A stretch of 64,000 nucleotides of DNA from Azospirillum fermentarium (GCF_025961205.1 NZ_JAOQNH010000001.1:3124001-3188000); one strand, 5' to 3'; shown: positions 29,509-38,346, counted from the stretch's first letter. The notes: generated from the letters alone by a model not told the origin. A program made the numbers and translations.

Positions 29509-29585
29509 GGCACGGTTCCTCCCATCGTTGGAACCGGCCCGTTCCGGCGGCATGGCCGTCCGGCGTGGCGGAGCGATAAGGCACT

Positions 29586-29625
29586 CCGCCGGGTCAGACA
29601 CGGAACCATCCGTGCCGCCCGGCGG
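29586..29625 (-). terminator. two-tier hairpin after the universal stress gene
   Basis: The outer stem CCGCCGGG / CCCGGCGG encloses an inner stem CACGGA / TCCGTG. No T tract follows on the minus strand, so it may be an RNA-stability or attenuation element rather than an intrinsic terminator. Confidence 0.4.
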
Positions 29626-29648
29626 AAACGCCCGCGCGTCGGGTCAGG

Positions 29649-30515
29649 TCAATGGGCCATCAGCACCGGCAGGCCGGCATGGCTCAGCATATACCGGGTC
29701 ACGCCGCCCAGGATCATTTCCCGCATGCGGCTGTGACCGTACCCACCCATGACCAACAGGTCGGCACCGATCTCGGCGGCCCTGTCGTTCAGGGTCTTGC
29801 CCACGGGATCGGAGCCGGGCTTGAGAATGGTGAGCTGACTGGCCACCCCGTGCCAAGTCAGATAATCGGCGATGCGGCGACCCGCCGCAGCCGAGGTGAC
29901 CGAGGTCTCGGCGGTCAGCACATGGACCACCTCGGCCTTTTGCAGGAAGGGCATGGCGCCGGCCACGGCGCGGGCGGATTCGGCACTGCCGTTCCAGGCC
30001 ACGGCCACGCGGCGCCCGATCTCCGCCGGGGCGCTGCCGGGGACCAGCAGCAGCGGACGGCCGCAGCCCAGCAGGGCGGTTTCGACGGTGACGTAGCCTT
30101 GGGCGTCCTTGTCCAGGGCGGGATGGGCGAAGACCATCAGGTCGGCCAGCCGGCCTTCCTGCGGCACCACCTCTTCCCCGCGGCCCACCACGTCGCGCCA
30201 GCCGGCGGTCGGCTCGTCGCCGGCCTTGGGGGCTGTGCTCTGGGTGATGCCGGCAGCGGCGACCGCGGTCTGGAAATGACCGCGGGCGACGGTCAGATGG
30301 GCGTTCGCCTCCCCTTCGGCGGCGCGCATGATCTCGTCCACCATGGCGCCCGACATGCCTTCGCCCAGCATGGGCACCGCGTCGCGCGGGTCCAGGCGGA
30401 CGAACAGGGCGTCGGCGTGGGCGCCGAAGCGGCGGGCCACACCCAGGGCGGCGCCCAGCGCCACCGGATCGGTGTCGGACCCGCTGAGCGGCACGAGAAT
30501 GGTTTTCAGCGACAT
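29649..30515 (-). CDS. tandem-domain universal stress protein
   Basis: 288 residues forming two UspA-like halves. The first begins MSLKTILVPLSGSDTDP but has lost a clear nucleotide-binding loop. The second begins RRVAVAWNGSAESARAV and ends with the ATP-binding motif GGYGHSRMREMILGGVT. Cytoplasmic; roles in stress survival and low oxygen are typical of the family. It appears to be transcribed alone. Confidence 0.9.
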   Translation of the reverse strand: MSLKTILVPLSGSDTDPVALGAALGVARRFGAHADALFVRLDPRDAVPMLGEGMSGAMVDEIMRAAEGEANAHLTVARGHFQTAVAAAGITQSTAPKAGDEPTAGWRDVVGRGEEVVPQEGRLADLMVFAHPALDKDAQGYVTVETALLGCGRPLLLVPGSAPAEIGRRVAVAWNGSAESARAVAGAMPFLQKAEVVHVLTAETSVTSAAAGRRIADYLTWHGVASQLTILKPGSDPVGKTLNDRAAEIGADLLVMGGYGHSRMREMILGGVTRYMLSHAGLPVLMAH

Positions 30516-30708
30516 GATCTAATCCCCCCAAAGAGCGCCCGGACGGGCGGCTCCTGTGCGTCAGCGGAGCGGGGTGCGGGACCGGAACACCGTGGCCGCC
30601 CCCCGTTTCCCTCTACCCTGCTCTTTCGCGGCGGGGTGGTCGATGGCTGGGCCGGCATGGCTGGCATGGGCTTGACGCACCCGGCCCGCGGGGCAGGCTC
30701 TGGTGGTA

Positions 30709-32244
30709 TTAGGACAGGAATTCCCGTGCCCTGGCAAGCACTTCCGCCGTGTCCCCCCCCGCCGCGACGCGGTGCCACGCCATCACGCCGATCCCGTACC
30801 CCTCCTGCGCCGCCGCCACCCCCGCATCGGCGTCGGAGGCATCGCGCGCCCGCGCCGACACCCGGCGGCAGCGCTCGTCCACCCCCGCCTCCAGCCACAG
30901 ACCGGTGAAGGGAACCCCGGCCAGGGCGGCGGCGCGCGCCAGCCCGTCCCGTTCGTCCGCCCGCGCCGACACGGCGTCCACGATCACCGCGCGGCCCGCC
31001 CGCGCCAGCACCTCGGTCCAGCGGACCAGCCGGGCATAGACCGCCGCCGTCACCGCCGGGGCATAGGCCGCGGGCGGCAGCCGGGTTTCCGGGTCCACCC
31101 CCCACATCCGCTTGCGCAGGACATCGCTGCGCAGGATCACCGCCCCCGGCGCCGGCCCCAGTCCGGGCGCCAGGGCACGGGCCAGCGTGGTCTTGCCGGT
31201 CCCCGACAGCCCCCCCACCGCCACCACCCGCGCCGGCCCCTCCGCCGGTCCCGGCGGGGCCAGCAGCCGGCGGGCGAGGGCCAGATCGTCCAGCGCCGCG
31301 TCACCCCGCCCCATGGCCGCCGCCACCTTGGCCCGCACCGCCGCCCGCAGCGACAGGAACAGCGGCAGCGCCCCCAGCCCGCCCCAGTCGCCCGTGCGCT
31401 CCAGCCAGCGGTTCAGCACGGCGTGGGCCGCGGCCCGCAGCCCCAGCCGCTCCAGATCCATCACCAGGAAGGCCAGATCGTAGAGCACGTCGATGGTGGC
31501 GAAGCTCTCGTCGAATTCGATGGCGTCGAAGGGGGTGGGCCGCCCGCCCCACATCACGATGTTGCCCAGATGCAGATCCCCGTGACAGCGGCGCACCCGG
31601 CCCGCCACCCCGCGCGCTTCCAGCAGCGGCCCCCAGCGCCGCAGCGCCGCGGCGGTGGACCGGGCCAGATCCTCCACGGCGTCGGCGGGGAACGAGGTGG
31701 TGCGGGCGCGCATCTCCGCCGCGTTGCCGTCGGCCACGGCGGCGAGGGCGGCGGCGGCCCCCTCCCCCGCCCGCACCGGCGCCTGGGCGTGAAGGTCCGC
31801 CACCGCATCGCCCAGGTCGTGGGCCAGCGCCGGGGTGATGGTGCCCGCCGCCGCCATGCGGTCCAGGGCTGCATCGGCGGGGAAGCGGCGCATCAGCAGC
31901 ACCGGCTCCGCCGCCGCCTCATCGGCCACATCGTCGGCGGGAAGCAGGACGGGGGCACCGTCCCGCCACGCCACCGCCCACAGGCCGAGATACAGGCCGG
32001 GAGCGGTGGAGGCGTTCAGCGCCAGCTCCGTCCGCAGCGCCGCCCAGCGGCGGGCGCGGGTGGAGAAATCGAGATAGGGAAGCCGGACCGGGCGCTTGAT
32101 CTTCCACGCCCGGTCCCCGGCCAGGAAGACCGACGCGGCGTGGGTGTCGATGCGCTCCACCGCCGCCCCGCCGTGGGTGCGGGGGTCGCCGAGGAAAGCC
32201 GGGACATCCGCCGTCCCGCCGGGGCCGTGGGGATACGCGGTCAT
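30709..32244 (-). CDS. fusion of an APH-like kinase domain and a P-loop ATP-binding domain
   Basis: A 511-residue cytoplasmic protein. The N-terminal half (about 20-340) is aminoglycoside-phosphotransferase-like, with the catalytic loop RRCHGDLHLGNIV and the metal-binding region FDAIEFDES. The C-terminal half (about 345-510) is a small AAA/zeta-toxin-like kinase with Walker A GGLSGTGKTTLARAL, SDVLRKRMWG and a late VDAVSA. The pairing matches the COG2187-COG0645 fusion found in many proteobacteria. The substrate is unknown and antibiotic resistance should not be assumed. The start is the ATG before TAYPHGPG; the much longer open frame upstream overlaps the next gene and is rejected. Confidence 0.85.
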   Translation of the reverse strand: MTAYPHGPGGTADVPAFLGDPRTHGGAAVERIDTHAASVFLAGDRAWKIKRPVRLPYLDFSTRARRWAALRTELALNASTAPGLYLGLWAVAWRDGAPVLLPADDVADEAAAEPVLLMRRFPADAALDRMAAAGTITPALAHDLGDAVADLHAQAPVRAGEGAAAALAAVADGNAAEMRARTTSFPADAVEDLARSTAAALRRWGPLLEARGVAGRVRRCHGDLHLGNIVMWGGRPTPFDAIEFDESFATIDVLYDLAFLVMDLERLGLRAAAHAVLNRWLERTGDWGGLGALPLFLSLRAAVRAKVAAAMGRGDAALDDLALARRLLAPPGPAEGPARVVAVGGLSGTGKTTLARALAPGLGPAPGAVILRSDVLRKRMWGVDPETRLPPAAYAPAVTAAVYARLVRWTEVLARAGRAVIVDAVSARADERDGLARAAALAGVPFTGLWLEAGVDERCRRVSARARDASDADAGVAAAQEGYGIGVMAWHRVAAGGDTAEVLARAREFLS

Positions 32245-32285
32245 GATGGGAAGCACTTTAGCACACCCCGGCGCTTCCCGCCGGC

Positions 32286-33320
32286 TCACTCCGCCAGGGT
32301 GCGGCGGAAGAACGCGGTCACCTCTTCGTTCAGGCGGGCCAGGAAGGCGGGGCGGTCGAAACCGGGCGGGTCGTGCGCCGGCGGCCCCACCTCGGCGGCG
32401 ATGAAAGCGGGGAACGGCGCCATGAAGGCATAGTGCCCGGCCCCCTCCACCGTTTCGTAATCGGGCGGCGGGGTCAGCAGCGCGCGCACCCGCTCCACCT
32501 GCACCGGCCCGACCACGTCGTCTTTCCCCGCGCGGTAGAGGCGCACGGGGATGTGGAGGTCCGCCAGTTCCGACGGCCCGAACAACGCCCCCACCGGGGC
32601 GGCCAGCACGGCGGCACGGATGCGGGTGTCGGGCGGGCGGCTGATGCGGCCCACCGCCCCCTCGCCCACGGCGCGCTGGTCGGGGGAATGGCCGCAGAAG
32701 CCCCAATCCTCCGGCACCGTCTCGCAGTAGCGGCGCACGCCCGACAGGTCGGCCCGCCCGCTGGCCGCCGCCAGCACCGTGTACCCCCCGGCGGAAAAGC
32801 CGAAGGCGCCGACGCGGCCGGGGTTCACCATGGCCCCCAGCACCGGGTCGGCCAGCACCGCGTCGAGAGCGGCGGAGAACTGCGCCGGACGGTTGCGCCA
32901 CAGGGCGCCGGTGCCGGCGGGGTTCAGCCCGGCGGTGGAATCGTCGCCCGCCGTGTTGCCGGCATGGACCGGCGCCACCGCCACGAATCCGTGACGGGCC
33001 AGATACCGGGCCAGCCCCCGGTGCGCCAGCGCCGTGCCCCCCGATCCATGGGAAATCATCACCAGCGCAAAGCGCCCCGCCGCCGGTTCCGCCCGTTCCG
33101 CCACATCCATGGCAAAGGGGCCGCGGCGGACCGTGCGCTCCTCGGCCGCCGTGGGATACCAGACCAGCATGCCGGCCCGCCCCCCGCGGGCGGGATCGGC
33201 GTAGGAGGCTTCGCGCAGACCCGCGTTGAACGGCGCCTCCTCCGCCCGCACGGCGGTCCCCGCCGCCACCAGCCATGCCAGCCCCGCCGCCAGCCCCACC
33301 AGCATCCGCGCCGCCGCCAT
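32286..33320 (-). CDS. exported alpha/beta hydrolase, dienelactone/PAF-hydrolase-like
   Basis: 344 residues with a signal peptide (MLVGLAAGLAWLVAAGTAVRA). The hydrolase fold shows VMISHGSGGTALAHRGLARYLARHGFVAVAP and the nucleophile elbow GAFGFSAGGYTVL. An acidic residue follows near YRAGKDDVV, and the catalytic histidine probably lies in VEGAGHYAF. Likely an extracytoplasmic esterase or lipase of unknown substrate. The start was chosen at the ATG preceded by AAGGGGGG and followed directly by the signal peptide; two upstream ATGs lack such sites. It is divergent from the Bfd-like gene and may share its iron-box region. Confidence 0.82.
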   Translation of the reverse strand: MAAARMLVGLAAGLAWLVAAGTAVRAEEAPFNAGLREASYADPARGGRAGMLVWYPTAAEERTVRRGPFAMDVAERAEPAAGRFALVMISHGSGGTALAHRGLARYLARHGFVAVAPVHAGNTAGDDSTAGLNPAGTGALWRNRPAQFSAALDAVLADPVLGAMVNPGRVGAFGFSAGGYTVLAAASGRADLSGVRRYCETVPEDWGFCGHSPDQRAVGEGAVGRISRPPDTRIRAAVLAAPVGALFGPSELADLHIPVRLYRAGKDDVVGPVQVERVRALLTPPPDYETVEGAGHYAFMAPFPAFIAAEVGPPAHDPPGFDRPAFLARLNEEVTAFFRRTLAE

Positions 33321-33438
33321 CGTCCCCCCTTGTCCGCCTGCCATGACCGAGGTCAGCACATAGGGGTTAGGCCAGTCATTGCAACCCTTTCGGGGGCTGT
33401 GACAAAATCGGTCCCATCCGCATGAGCCAGGGATTTTA

Positions 33439-33467
33439 TTGACAGTCATTCTCATTTTCACTATCAC
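33439..33467 (+). promoter_or_regulatory. iron-responsive operator over a sigma-70 promoter
   Basis: TTGACA and TATCAC are spaced by 17 bp. The spacer, read on the other strand, is TGAAAATGAGAATGACTGTCA, close to the Fur/Irr-type GATAATGAT hexamer array. Binding would block RNA polymerase, so iron-repressed expression of the downstream ferredoxin is expected. Confidence 0.6.
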
Positions 33468-33499
33468 CAAAGGGCAATCGCAACCGGAGGCCACGTCGC

Positions 33500-33760
33500 A
33501 TGTACGTCTGCATCTGCAACCCGATGACTGAAAAGCAGGTCAAACAGGTTCTGGGCCTCGGCGTGGATACGGCAGCGGGCGTCTTCCGCCATTTCGGCCA
33601 CAAGGTCCGGTGCGGCAAATGCGTTCCCTACCTTCGGGAAATGGTTGACGATCACAAGCAGCAGCAGGCGGGCTGCAACGGGTGCGGCAAATGCCACGGC
33701 GGCGAACACGCCAACGAGGATGCCCCCGAAACCGTGGCCTACGGCGTGGCCGCGGAATAA
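33500..33760 (+). CDS. bacterioferritin-associated ferredoxin-like [2Fe-2S] protein
   Basis: An 86-residue protein with the BFD-type cluster pattern: MYVCICNPMTEKQV (C-x-C) and HKVRCGKCVPYL (C-x-x-C). In the best-known case it transfers electrons to bacterioferritin to release stored iron when iron is scarce. The C-terminal tail carries two further Cys-x-x-Cys pairs (GCNGCGKCHGG), which are not part of the usual domain and might bind another metal. No bacterioferritin gene is adjacent. An iron box precedes it. Confidence 0.85.
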   Translation: MYVCICNPMTEKQVKQVLGLGVDTAAGVFRHFGHKVRCGKCVPYLREMVDDHKQQQAGCNGCGKCHGGEHANEDAPETVAYGVAAE

Positions 33761-33784
33761 CGCCCGCCGCCTCCGGCTTCCGCA

Positions 33785-33817
33785 GCAGGCCGCCCCCTGG
33801 GCGGCCTGCCGTCTTTT
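33785..33817 (+). terminator. intrinsic terminator of the Bfd-like gene
   Basis: A 10-bp perfect stem (GCAGGCCGCC / GGCGGCCTGC) with a 5-base loop is followed by CGTCTTTT. Confidence 0.75.
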
Positions 33818-33937
33818 GGCCCCATCATCCGCCCGGCGAATGGTCTATGCCCTTGGTCGGATTGACGATACCCGGCATTTCAGGCAAAAGACGACGCAAC
33901 AGGCTTAAGTAAAGTTGCTACAGTCAAGAACGGCAAC

Positions 33938-33967
33938 AAAAAAGCCACGCAACGGCCAACCCGTTGC
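33938..33967 (-). terminator. minus-strand intrinsic terminator-like hairpin
   Basis: A 7-bp stem GCAACGG / CCGTTGC with a 5-base loop. On the minus strand it is followed by GTGGC and six T residues. No annotated minus-strand gene ends here. Confidence 0.45.
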
Positions 33968-34257
33968 AGAGGAAACGCCACCACAAAAAAATGATCGACT
34001 CCGAATAAACCGGATTGGTTTGCCACCGTTGGAGCAAGCCTTCCGGCTGTTTTTCGTGTCATCCGTGGAATGATGCGGGAGAGAGGCTGTGCACACACCG
34101 CCTTTATGCTGTTTCATGGGGGATCGGGATGACCGGGCGGACACCCGGCACCGGATGCCCCCGCCGGCAGCGTGCCCCCGGTGACGGAACGAACCCCCGT
34201 CACCACATACCCGCGGACCGGCAACGGTCATGGTCCAACAAGAACGAGGTGAATGGG

Positions 34258-34569
34258 ATGAGCGTGCAGCGACGCGGCACCCACGACGCTCACAGCCGGG
34301 ACCGGCTGGAATCGGCCACCCGGCGTCTGGACGATCTGCGCAGCATCGTCGAACGCCTGCGCAGCAGCGAGGACCGGGGCGATTTCGAACGCACCCTGGA
34401 CAGCCTGCGCGGCCAGCACAACCGTGCCCTGGCCCGGCTGGAGGCGGCCCGGCTGGCCCTTCCCGACTCCTGGCCCCTGGCCCGCGCCCAGGCGGATCAG
34501 GCGCTGGACGACCTGACCCGCGGCCTGGACGAGGTGGAACGCCGTCTCCAGCAGAAGCAGGCGGCCTGA
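34258..34569 (+). CDS. small helical, coiled-coil protein, unknown
   Basis: 103 residues starting MSVQRRGTHDAH, then nearly continuous amphipathic helix (RLESATRRLDDLRSIVERLRSSEDRGDFERTL and DQALDDLTRGLDEVERRLQQ). A GAGGT site precedes the ATG. No domain recognised. It converges on the DctR-like regulator gene. The frame is open much further upstream, but that part reads as non-coding. Confidence 0.5.
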   Translation: MSVQRRGTHDAHSRDRLESATRRLDDLRSIVERLRSSEDRGDFERTLDSLRGQHNRALARLEAARLALPDSWPLARAQADQALDDLTRGLDEVERRLQQKQAA

Positions 34570-34594
34570 CCTTTTTCCATTTCCCGCCGGCGGG

Positions 34595-35218
34595 TCAGGG
34601 GGCCGACACCAGCAGACGGGCCAGTTCCACCGCCGTCTTGACCCCCATCTTCTCGAACACGTGCGCACGGTGGACCTCCACCGTGCGCATGCTGATTCCC
34701 AGATCGTCGGCGATGACCTTGTTCAGCTTGCCGGCCACCACCAGCTCCATCACCTGCCGTTCGCGCTGGGTCAGGGTGGCAAGCCGGGCGGCCAGGGTCG
34801 CCTGCCCCGCGGTGCGGGCGCGCCGTTCGGCATCCTGGGTCAGCGCTTCGATCACCCGGTCCACCAGGGCGTTGTCGTCGCACGGCTTTTCCATGAAATC
34901 CAGGGCACCCTTCTTCAGCGCCGCCACCGCCGCCGGCACGTCGCCGTGGCCGGTCAGGAAGATCACCGGCAGCCGGCAGCCGCGGGCCAGCAGGGTGTCG
35001 AACAGCTCCGGCCCGGTCATGCCGTCCATGCGGATGTCCAGCAGCAGGCAGCCGGCCATGCCGGGGTGATAGGCGTCCAGAAACGCCTCCCCCGAGGGCC
35101 AGGCATGGGCGGCGACGCTGCGCGACTGGAACAGCCACAGCAGCGAATCGCGGATGGCCTCGTCGTCATCGACGATGTGGACGGCTCCCCGCTCCTGGCC
35201 GCCGGCAAGGCCGGTCAT
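34595..35218 (-). CDS. dctR: C4-dicarboxylate response regulator DctR-like (FixJ/NarL type)
   Basis: A 207-residue transcription factor. The receiver (about 10-125) has HIVDDDEAIRDSL, the phospho-acceptor in LLLDIRMDGMTG and FMEKPCDD. The LuxR-type helix-turn-helix (about 145-200) has LTQRERQVMELVVAGKLNKVIADDLGISMRTVEVHRA. It is translationally coupled to the kinase gene (ATGA). In Rhodobacter-type systems DctS and DctR activate the DctPQM operon in response to malate, succinate or fumarate, and that operon lies directly beyond the kinase here. Confidence 0.88.
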   Translation of the reverse strand: MTGLAGGQERGAVHIVDDDEAIRDSLLWLFQSRSVAAHAWPSGEAFLDAYHPGMAGCLLLDIRMDGMTGPELFDTLLARGCRLPVIFLTGHGDVPAAVAALKKGALDFMEKPCDDNALVDRVIEALTQDAERRARTAGQATLAARLATLTQRERQVMELVVAGKLNKVIADDLGISMRTVEVHRAHVFEKMGVKTAVELARLLVSAP

Positions 35219-37233
35219 GGCGTATCCTCTGCCGCGGGAAGCGTGAAGACGAACACGGCACCGCCGTCGTCCGGCGTCTCGTGCCACAGGCGCCCGCGGT
35301 GATGCTCGACGATGGAACGGCAGATGTTGAGGCCCATGCCCATGCCTTCCGTCTTGGTGGTGAAGAAGGGTGAAAACAGGGTCTTTTCGACCTCCGGCCC
35401 GATGCCGGAGCCGGAATCCCGGACCCGCACCAGCACGCCCCCATTCTGGACCGCCACCGAAACGTGAAGCAACCGCCGATCGCGGGGGGTGTGGGCCATG
35501 GCCTCCATGCCGTTGCGCATCAGGTTCAGGATCACCTGCTGGATCAGGATGCGGTCGGCGCGCACCGGGGGGGTGCCGCCGGGGGCCTCCACCTCGATCT
35601 GCACCCCGTGCTTGCGGGCGTCGGGGCTGAGAAGCGCCACGCTGTCCTCCATCACCTCGATGATGTCGCAGGGCGCCACGTTGGGCTCGCGCTTGCGCAC
35701 GAAATCATGGACGCGGCGGATGATCTGGCCGGCGCGGCGTGCCTGCTGCGCCAGCTTTTCCAGGGCCACGATCACCTCGTCCCGGCTGGACGCGTCGGAG
35801 CGCAGCCGGTTCAGGCAGCCGGTGGAATAGCTGGCGATGGCCGCCAGCGGCTGGTTCAGCTCGTGGGCCAGGGTGGAGGCCATCTCGCCCATGGTGATCA
35901 GGCGGGCGGTCTGCTGCAGCCGCTCCTGCTGGTGGCGGGCCAGCTCCGCCTCGCGCTTCCTTTCGGTGATGTCGAGGATGGAGGCCATCCAGCCGGTCTG
36001 CCGCCCGTCGGCGTCGATCAGCGGCGCCTCGTACACCAGCGCGTCGAACCGTTCGCCGTTGCGGCGCATGAAGCGGATCTCGAACCCGTCGGGCGGGGCC
36101 TGTCCCGCCATCACGGTGTCGAAGGCGGCCTTCACCTTGTCCATATCCTCCGGCGGCCAATAGGGCATGACCGGGCCGTGGCCGATCAGCTCGTCCGGCC
36201 CCCACCCGAACATGCGGCAGAAGGCGGGGTTCACATAGGTCACCCGCCCCGCCAGATCGCGGGCACGCATGCCCACGGTCAGCGAATCCTCCATGGCCTT
36301 GCGGAAGGCGTGCTCGTCGCGCAGCGCCTGTTCGGCCCGCAGCCGCCGCCCGATGTGGCGGCGCACGGTCCACAGGCTGAACAGCGCCAGCGCCGTCAGC
36401 GCGAAGATGGCCACCAGCAGCGCGTTGCGGACGGCGTTGCTGGGGATCTGATGAATGGTCGCCACCAGCGCCAGCCCGCCGCCGGGCGGGTCGAAGGGGA
36501 TGGCGTGGCTGCGCCGCGGTTCCGGCACCGTCACCCGCGATTTCGCCGCCAGCACGGTGCCCAGCGCGTCCACCACCTCAACCTGATAGCGCCCGGCGAT
36601 CCACCACGGGACGTGATGGGCCAGAAAGGCATCCAGCGACACCACCGCCACCAGGATGCCCGACATGCCCGTGCCGTCGAACACCGGCACCACCGCGTCG
36701 AAGGCCCAGCCGCCCCCCATCTGCCGGTACGCCGCACTGTAGGCCGGGCGCCCCAGGGACCGGGCCATCATCACCGCGTCCACCCGCGGGTTGGGGCCGA
36801 AGGCGTCGTCCACCACCCGTCCTTCCGGTCCCGGCGGCACCGACAGCACCACGGTCCCGCCCGAGTCGAGCCACAGGAGCTGCTCCAGCGCCGGATTCGT
36901 CGCCACCACATGGCGCAGGGCCGGCAGGTGGACCGCCGGATCCCCATCCCCCCGCCCCAGGGTGTCGGCCAGACCCTGGAGTTTTTCCACATCGGAATTG
37001 AGCTGGAAATGCAGGGTCTGTTCGACCCACAGCACATCCTTTATAAGAGTAAGCTGTTCTTCTTCGCGCTCACTGCGGTTCAGCACCGCCATGAACACGC
37101 CCAGCAGCACGACCACCAGGGCCATCGCCACCACCGGCATGAACTGCACCGCCGTGCGCGGCTCGAACAACCTGACCACTCTCCCCGTCCCTTGTGAGGT
37201 TTTCTGCCGCCGTTTACCGATGCGGATTTCCAC
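35215..37233 (-). CDS. dctS: C4-dicarboxylate sensor histidine kinase DctS-like
   Basis: A 672-residue inner-membrane kinase. Helix one (about 32-52) is followed by a periplasmic sensor (55-270) of double-PAS/Cache type with YRQMGGGWAFDAVVPVFDG, a second helix (about 275-295) and a cytoplasmic PAS (about 325-430, RVTYVNPAFCRMFGW). The phospho-acceptor is in MGEMASTLAHELNQPLAAIASYS, and the ATPase domain has NLMRNGMEAMAHT, VRDSGSGIGPEVEKTLFSPFFTTK and GMGLNICRSIVEHH. The layout matches DctS, and its place divergent from the TRAP genes supports the name. Confidence 0.88.
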   Translation of the reverse strand: MEIRIGKRRQKTSQGTGRVVRLFEPRTAVQFMPVVAMALVVVLLGVFMAVLNRSEREEEQLTLIKDVLWVEQTLHFQLNSDVEKLQGLADTLGRGDGDPAVHLPALRHVVATNPALEQLLWLDSGGTVVLSVPPGPEGRVVDDAFGPNPRVDAVMMARSLGRPAYSAAYRQMGGGWAFDAVVPVFDGTGMSGILVAVVSLDAFLAHHVPWWIAGRYQVEVVDALGTVLAAKSRVTVPEPRRSHAIPFDPPGGGLALVATIHQIPSNAVRNALLVAIFALTALALFSLWTVRRHIGRRLRAEQALRDEHAFRKAMEDSLTVGMRARDLAGRVTYVNPAFCRMFGWGPDELIGHGPVMPYWPPEDMDKVKAAFDTVMAGQAPPDGFEIRFMRRNGERFDALVYEAPLIDADGRQTGWMASILDITERKREAELARHQQERLQQTARLITMGEMASTLAHELNQPLAAIASYSTGCLNRLRSDASSRDEVIVALEKLAQQARRAGQIIRRVHDFVRKREPNVAPCDIIEVMEDSVALLSPDARKHGVQIEVEAPGGTPPVRADRILIQQVILNLMRNGMEAMAHTPRDRRLLHVSVAVQNGGVLVRVRDSGSGIGPEVEKTLFSPFFTTKTEGMGMGLNICRSIVEHHRGRLWHETPDDGGAVFVFTLPAAEDTP

Positions 37234-37306
37234 AATAGCTCACAAAGTGAAATTATCGAACTATTGCGCCTCGCCGTCGAACGACAAAAACCGGAGGAAT
37301 GTCCCC
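37234..37306. promoter_or_regulatory. divergent dctS/dctP control region, 73 bp
   Basis: Very short for two opposing promoters. It contains an inverted repeat CAATAG / CTATTG (26 bp apart) and the small palindrome TCAC-AAA-GTGA. These are candidate DctR sites, and the AT-rich middle (GAAATTAT) could supply a -10. GGAGGA precedes the dctP ATG. Confidence 0.42.
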
Positions 37307-38323
37307 ATGAAACTGTCCAAGCTGCTGGGCGCCGTGATCGCCGCCGGCTGCCTGATGACCAGTGCCGTGGCTCTCGCACAAGACCCCATCGTCATCAAGT
37401 TCAGCCACGTCGTCGCCCCCGACACGCCCAAGGGCAAGGGTGCGGAGAAGTTCAAGGAACTGGCTGAAGCCAAGACCGGTGGCAAGGTCAAGGTCGAGGT
37501 GTACCCCAACAGCCAGCTCTACAAGGACAAGGAAGAGCTGGAAGCGCTCCAGTTGGGCGCCGTTCAGATGCTGGCCCCGTCGCTGGCCAAGTTCGGCCCG
37601 CTGGGTGCGAAGGAATTCGAGGTCTTCGACCTTCCCTACATCTTCCCGTCCAAGGACGTGCTGGTCCGCGTGACCACCGGCCCCGTGGGCAAGAAGCTGT
37701 TCCAGAAGCTGGAGTCCAAGGGCATCACCGGGCTCGCGTACTGGGACAACGGCTTCAAGATCCTGAGCGCCAACAAGCCGCTGCTGAAGCCCGAGGACGT
37801 CAAGGGCCTGAAGATGCGCATCCAGTCGTCGAAGGTGCTGGACGCCCAGATGCGCGCGCTGAACGCGCTGCCGCAGGTGATGGCCTTCTCTGAAGTGTAT
37901 CAGGCGCTGCAGACCGGCGTCGTTGACGGCACCGAAAACCCGCCGTCCAACATGTACACCCAGAAGATGCACGAGGTGCAGAAGCACGGCACGCTGACCA
38001 ACCACGGCTATCTGGGCTATGCGGTCATCGTGAACAAGAAGTTCTGGGACGGGCTGCCCGCCGACGTCCGCGGCCAGCTCGAAGCCGCGATGCAGGAAGC
38101 GACCGTCTACGCCAACGACATCGCCCAGACCGAGAACGACACCGCCCTGGCCCAGATGGCCGCTTCGGGCAAGACCCAGTTCCACACCCCCACCAAGGAA
38201 GAGCTGGAAGCGTGGCGCAAGGCCCTGCTGCCGGTCCACAAGGAAGTGGAATCCCGCGTGGGCAAGGACATCATCGAAGCGGTCTACAAGGAAGCCGAGG
38301 CCGCCGGCTTCAAGATGCAGTGA
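37307..38323 (+). CDS. dctP: TRAP transporter substrate-binding protein for C4-dicarboxylates
   Basis: A periplasmic binding protein of 338 residues with a signal peptide (MKLSKLLGAVIAAGCLMTSAVALAQ). The DctP family pattern is clear: IVIKFSHVVAPDTPKGKGAEKFKELAE, VEVYPNSQLYKDKEELEALQLGAVQMLAP, the selectivity arginine region KGLKMRIQSSKVLD and ALQTGVVDGTENPPSNMYTQKMHEVQKH. It delivers succinate, malate or fumarate to DctQM. Codon use is very biased toward common codons, which suggests high expression. Confidence 0.94.
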   Translation: MKLSKLLGAVIAAGCLMTSAVALAQDPIVIKFSHVVAPDTPKGKGAEKFKELAEAKTGGKVKVEVYPNSQLYKDKEELEALQLGAVQMLAPSLAKFGPLGAKEFEVFDLPYIFPSKDVLVRVTTGPVGKKLFQKLESKGITGLAYWDNGFKILSANKPLLKPEDVKGLKMRIQSSKVLDAQMRALNALPQVMAFSEVYQALQTGVVDGTENPPSNMYTQKMHEVQKHGTLTNHGYLGYAVIVNKKFWDGLPADVRGQLEAAMQEATVYANDIAQTENDTALAQMAASGKTQFHTPTKEELEAWRKALLPVHKEVESRVGKDIIEAVYKEAEAAGFKMQ

Positions 38324-38346
38324 CGTGCTGACAGCCTGAACCGTCC

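Larger units (their letters stand above)
33761..34257. other. 497-bp intergenic region with two hairpins
   Basis: The left part holds the terminator of the ferredoxin gene. The middle (about 33900-34060) is less GC-rich than its surroundings, with A6-A7 runs and a minus-strand terminator-like hairpin. No reading frame there has the codon pattern of the neighbouring genes. A minus-strand small RNA ending at that hairpin is possible but unproven. Confidence 0.5.

Noticed and set aside
30709..32244. Aminoglycoside resistance gene
   Set aside because: Only the phosphotransferase fold is shared; the fusion with a P-loop kinase is a chromosomal family of unknown substrate.
30709..33276. Continuous 855-codon minus-strand frame that could be read as one giant fusion protein
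   Set aside because: The upstream 344 codons overlap the exported hydrolase in another frame and are low-complexity; the APH/P-loop fusion has its own ATG and normal length.
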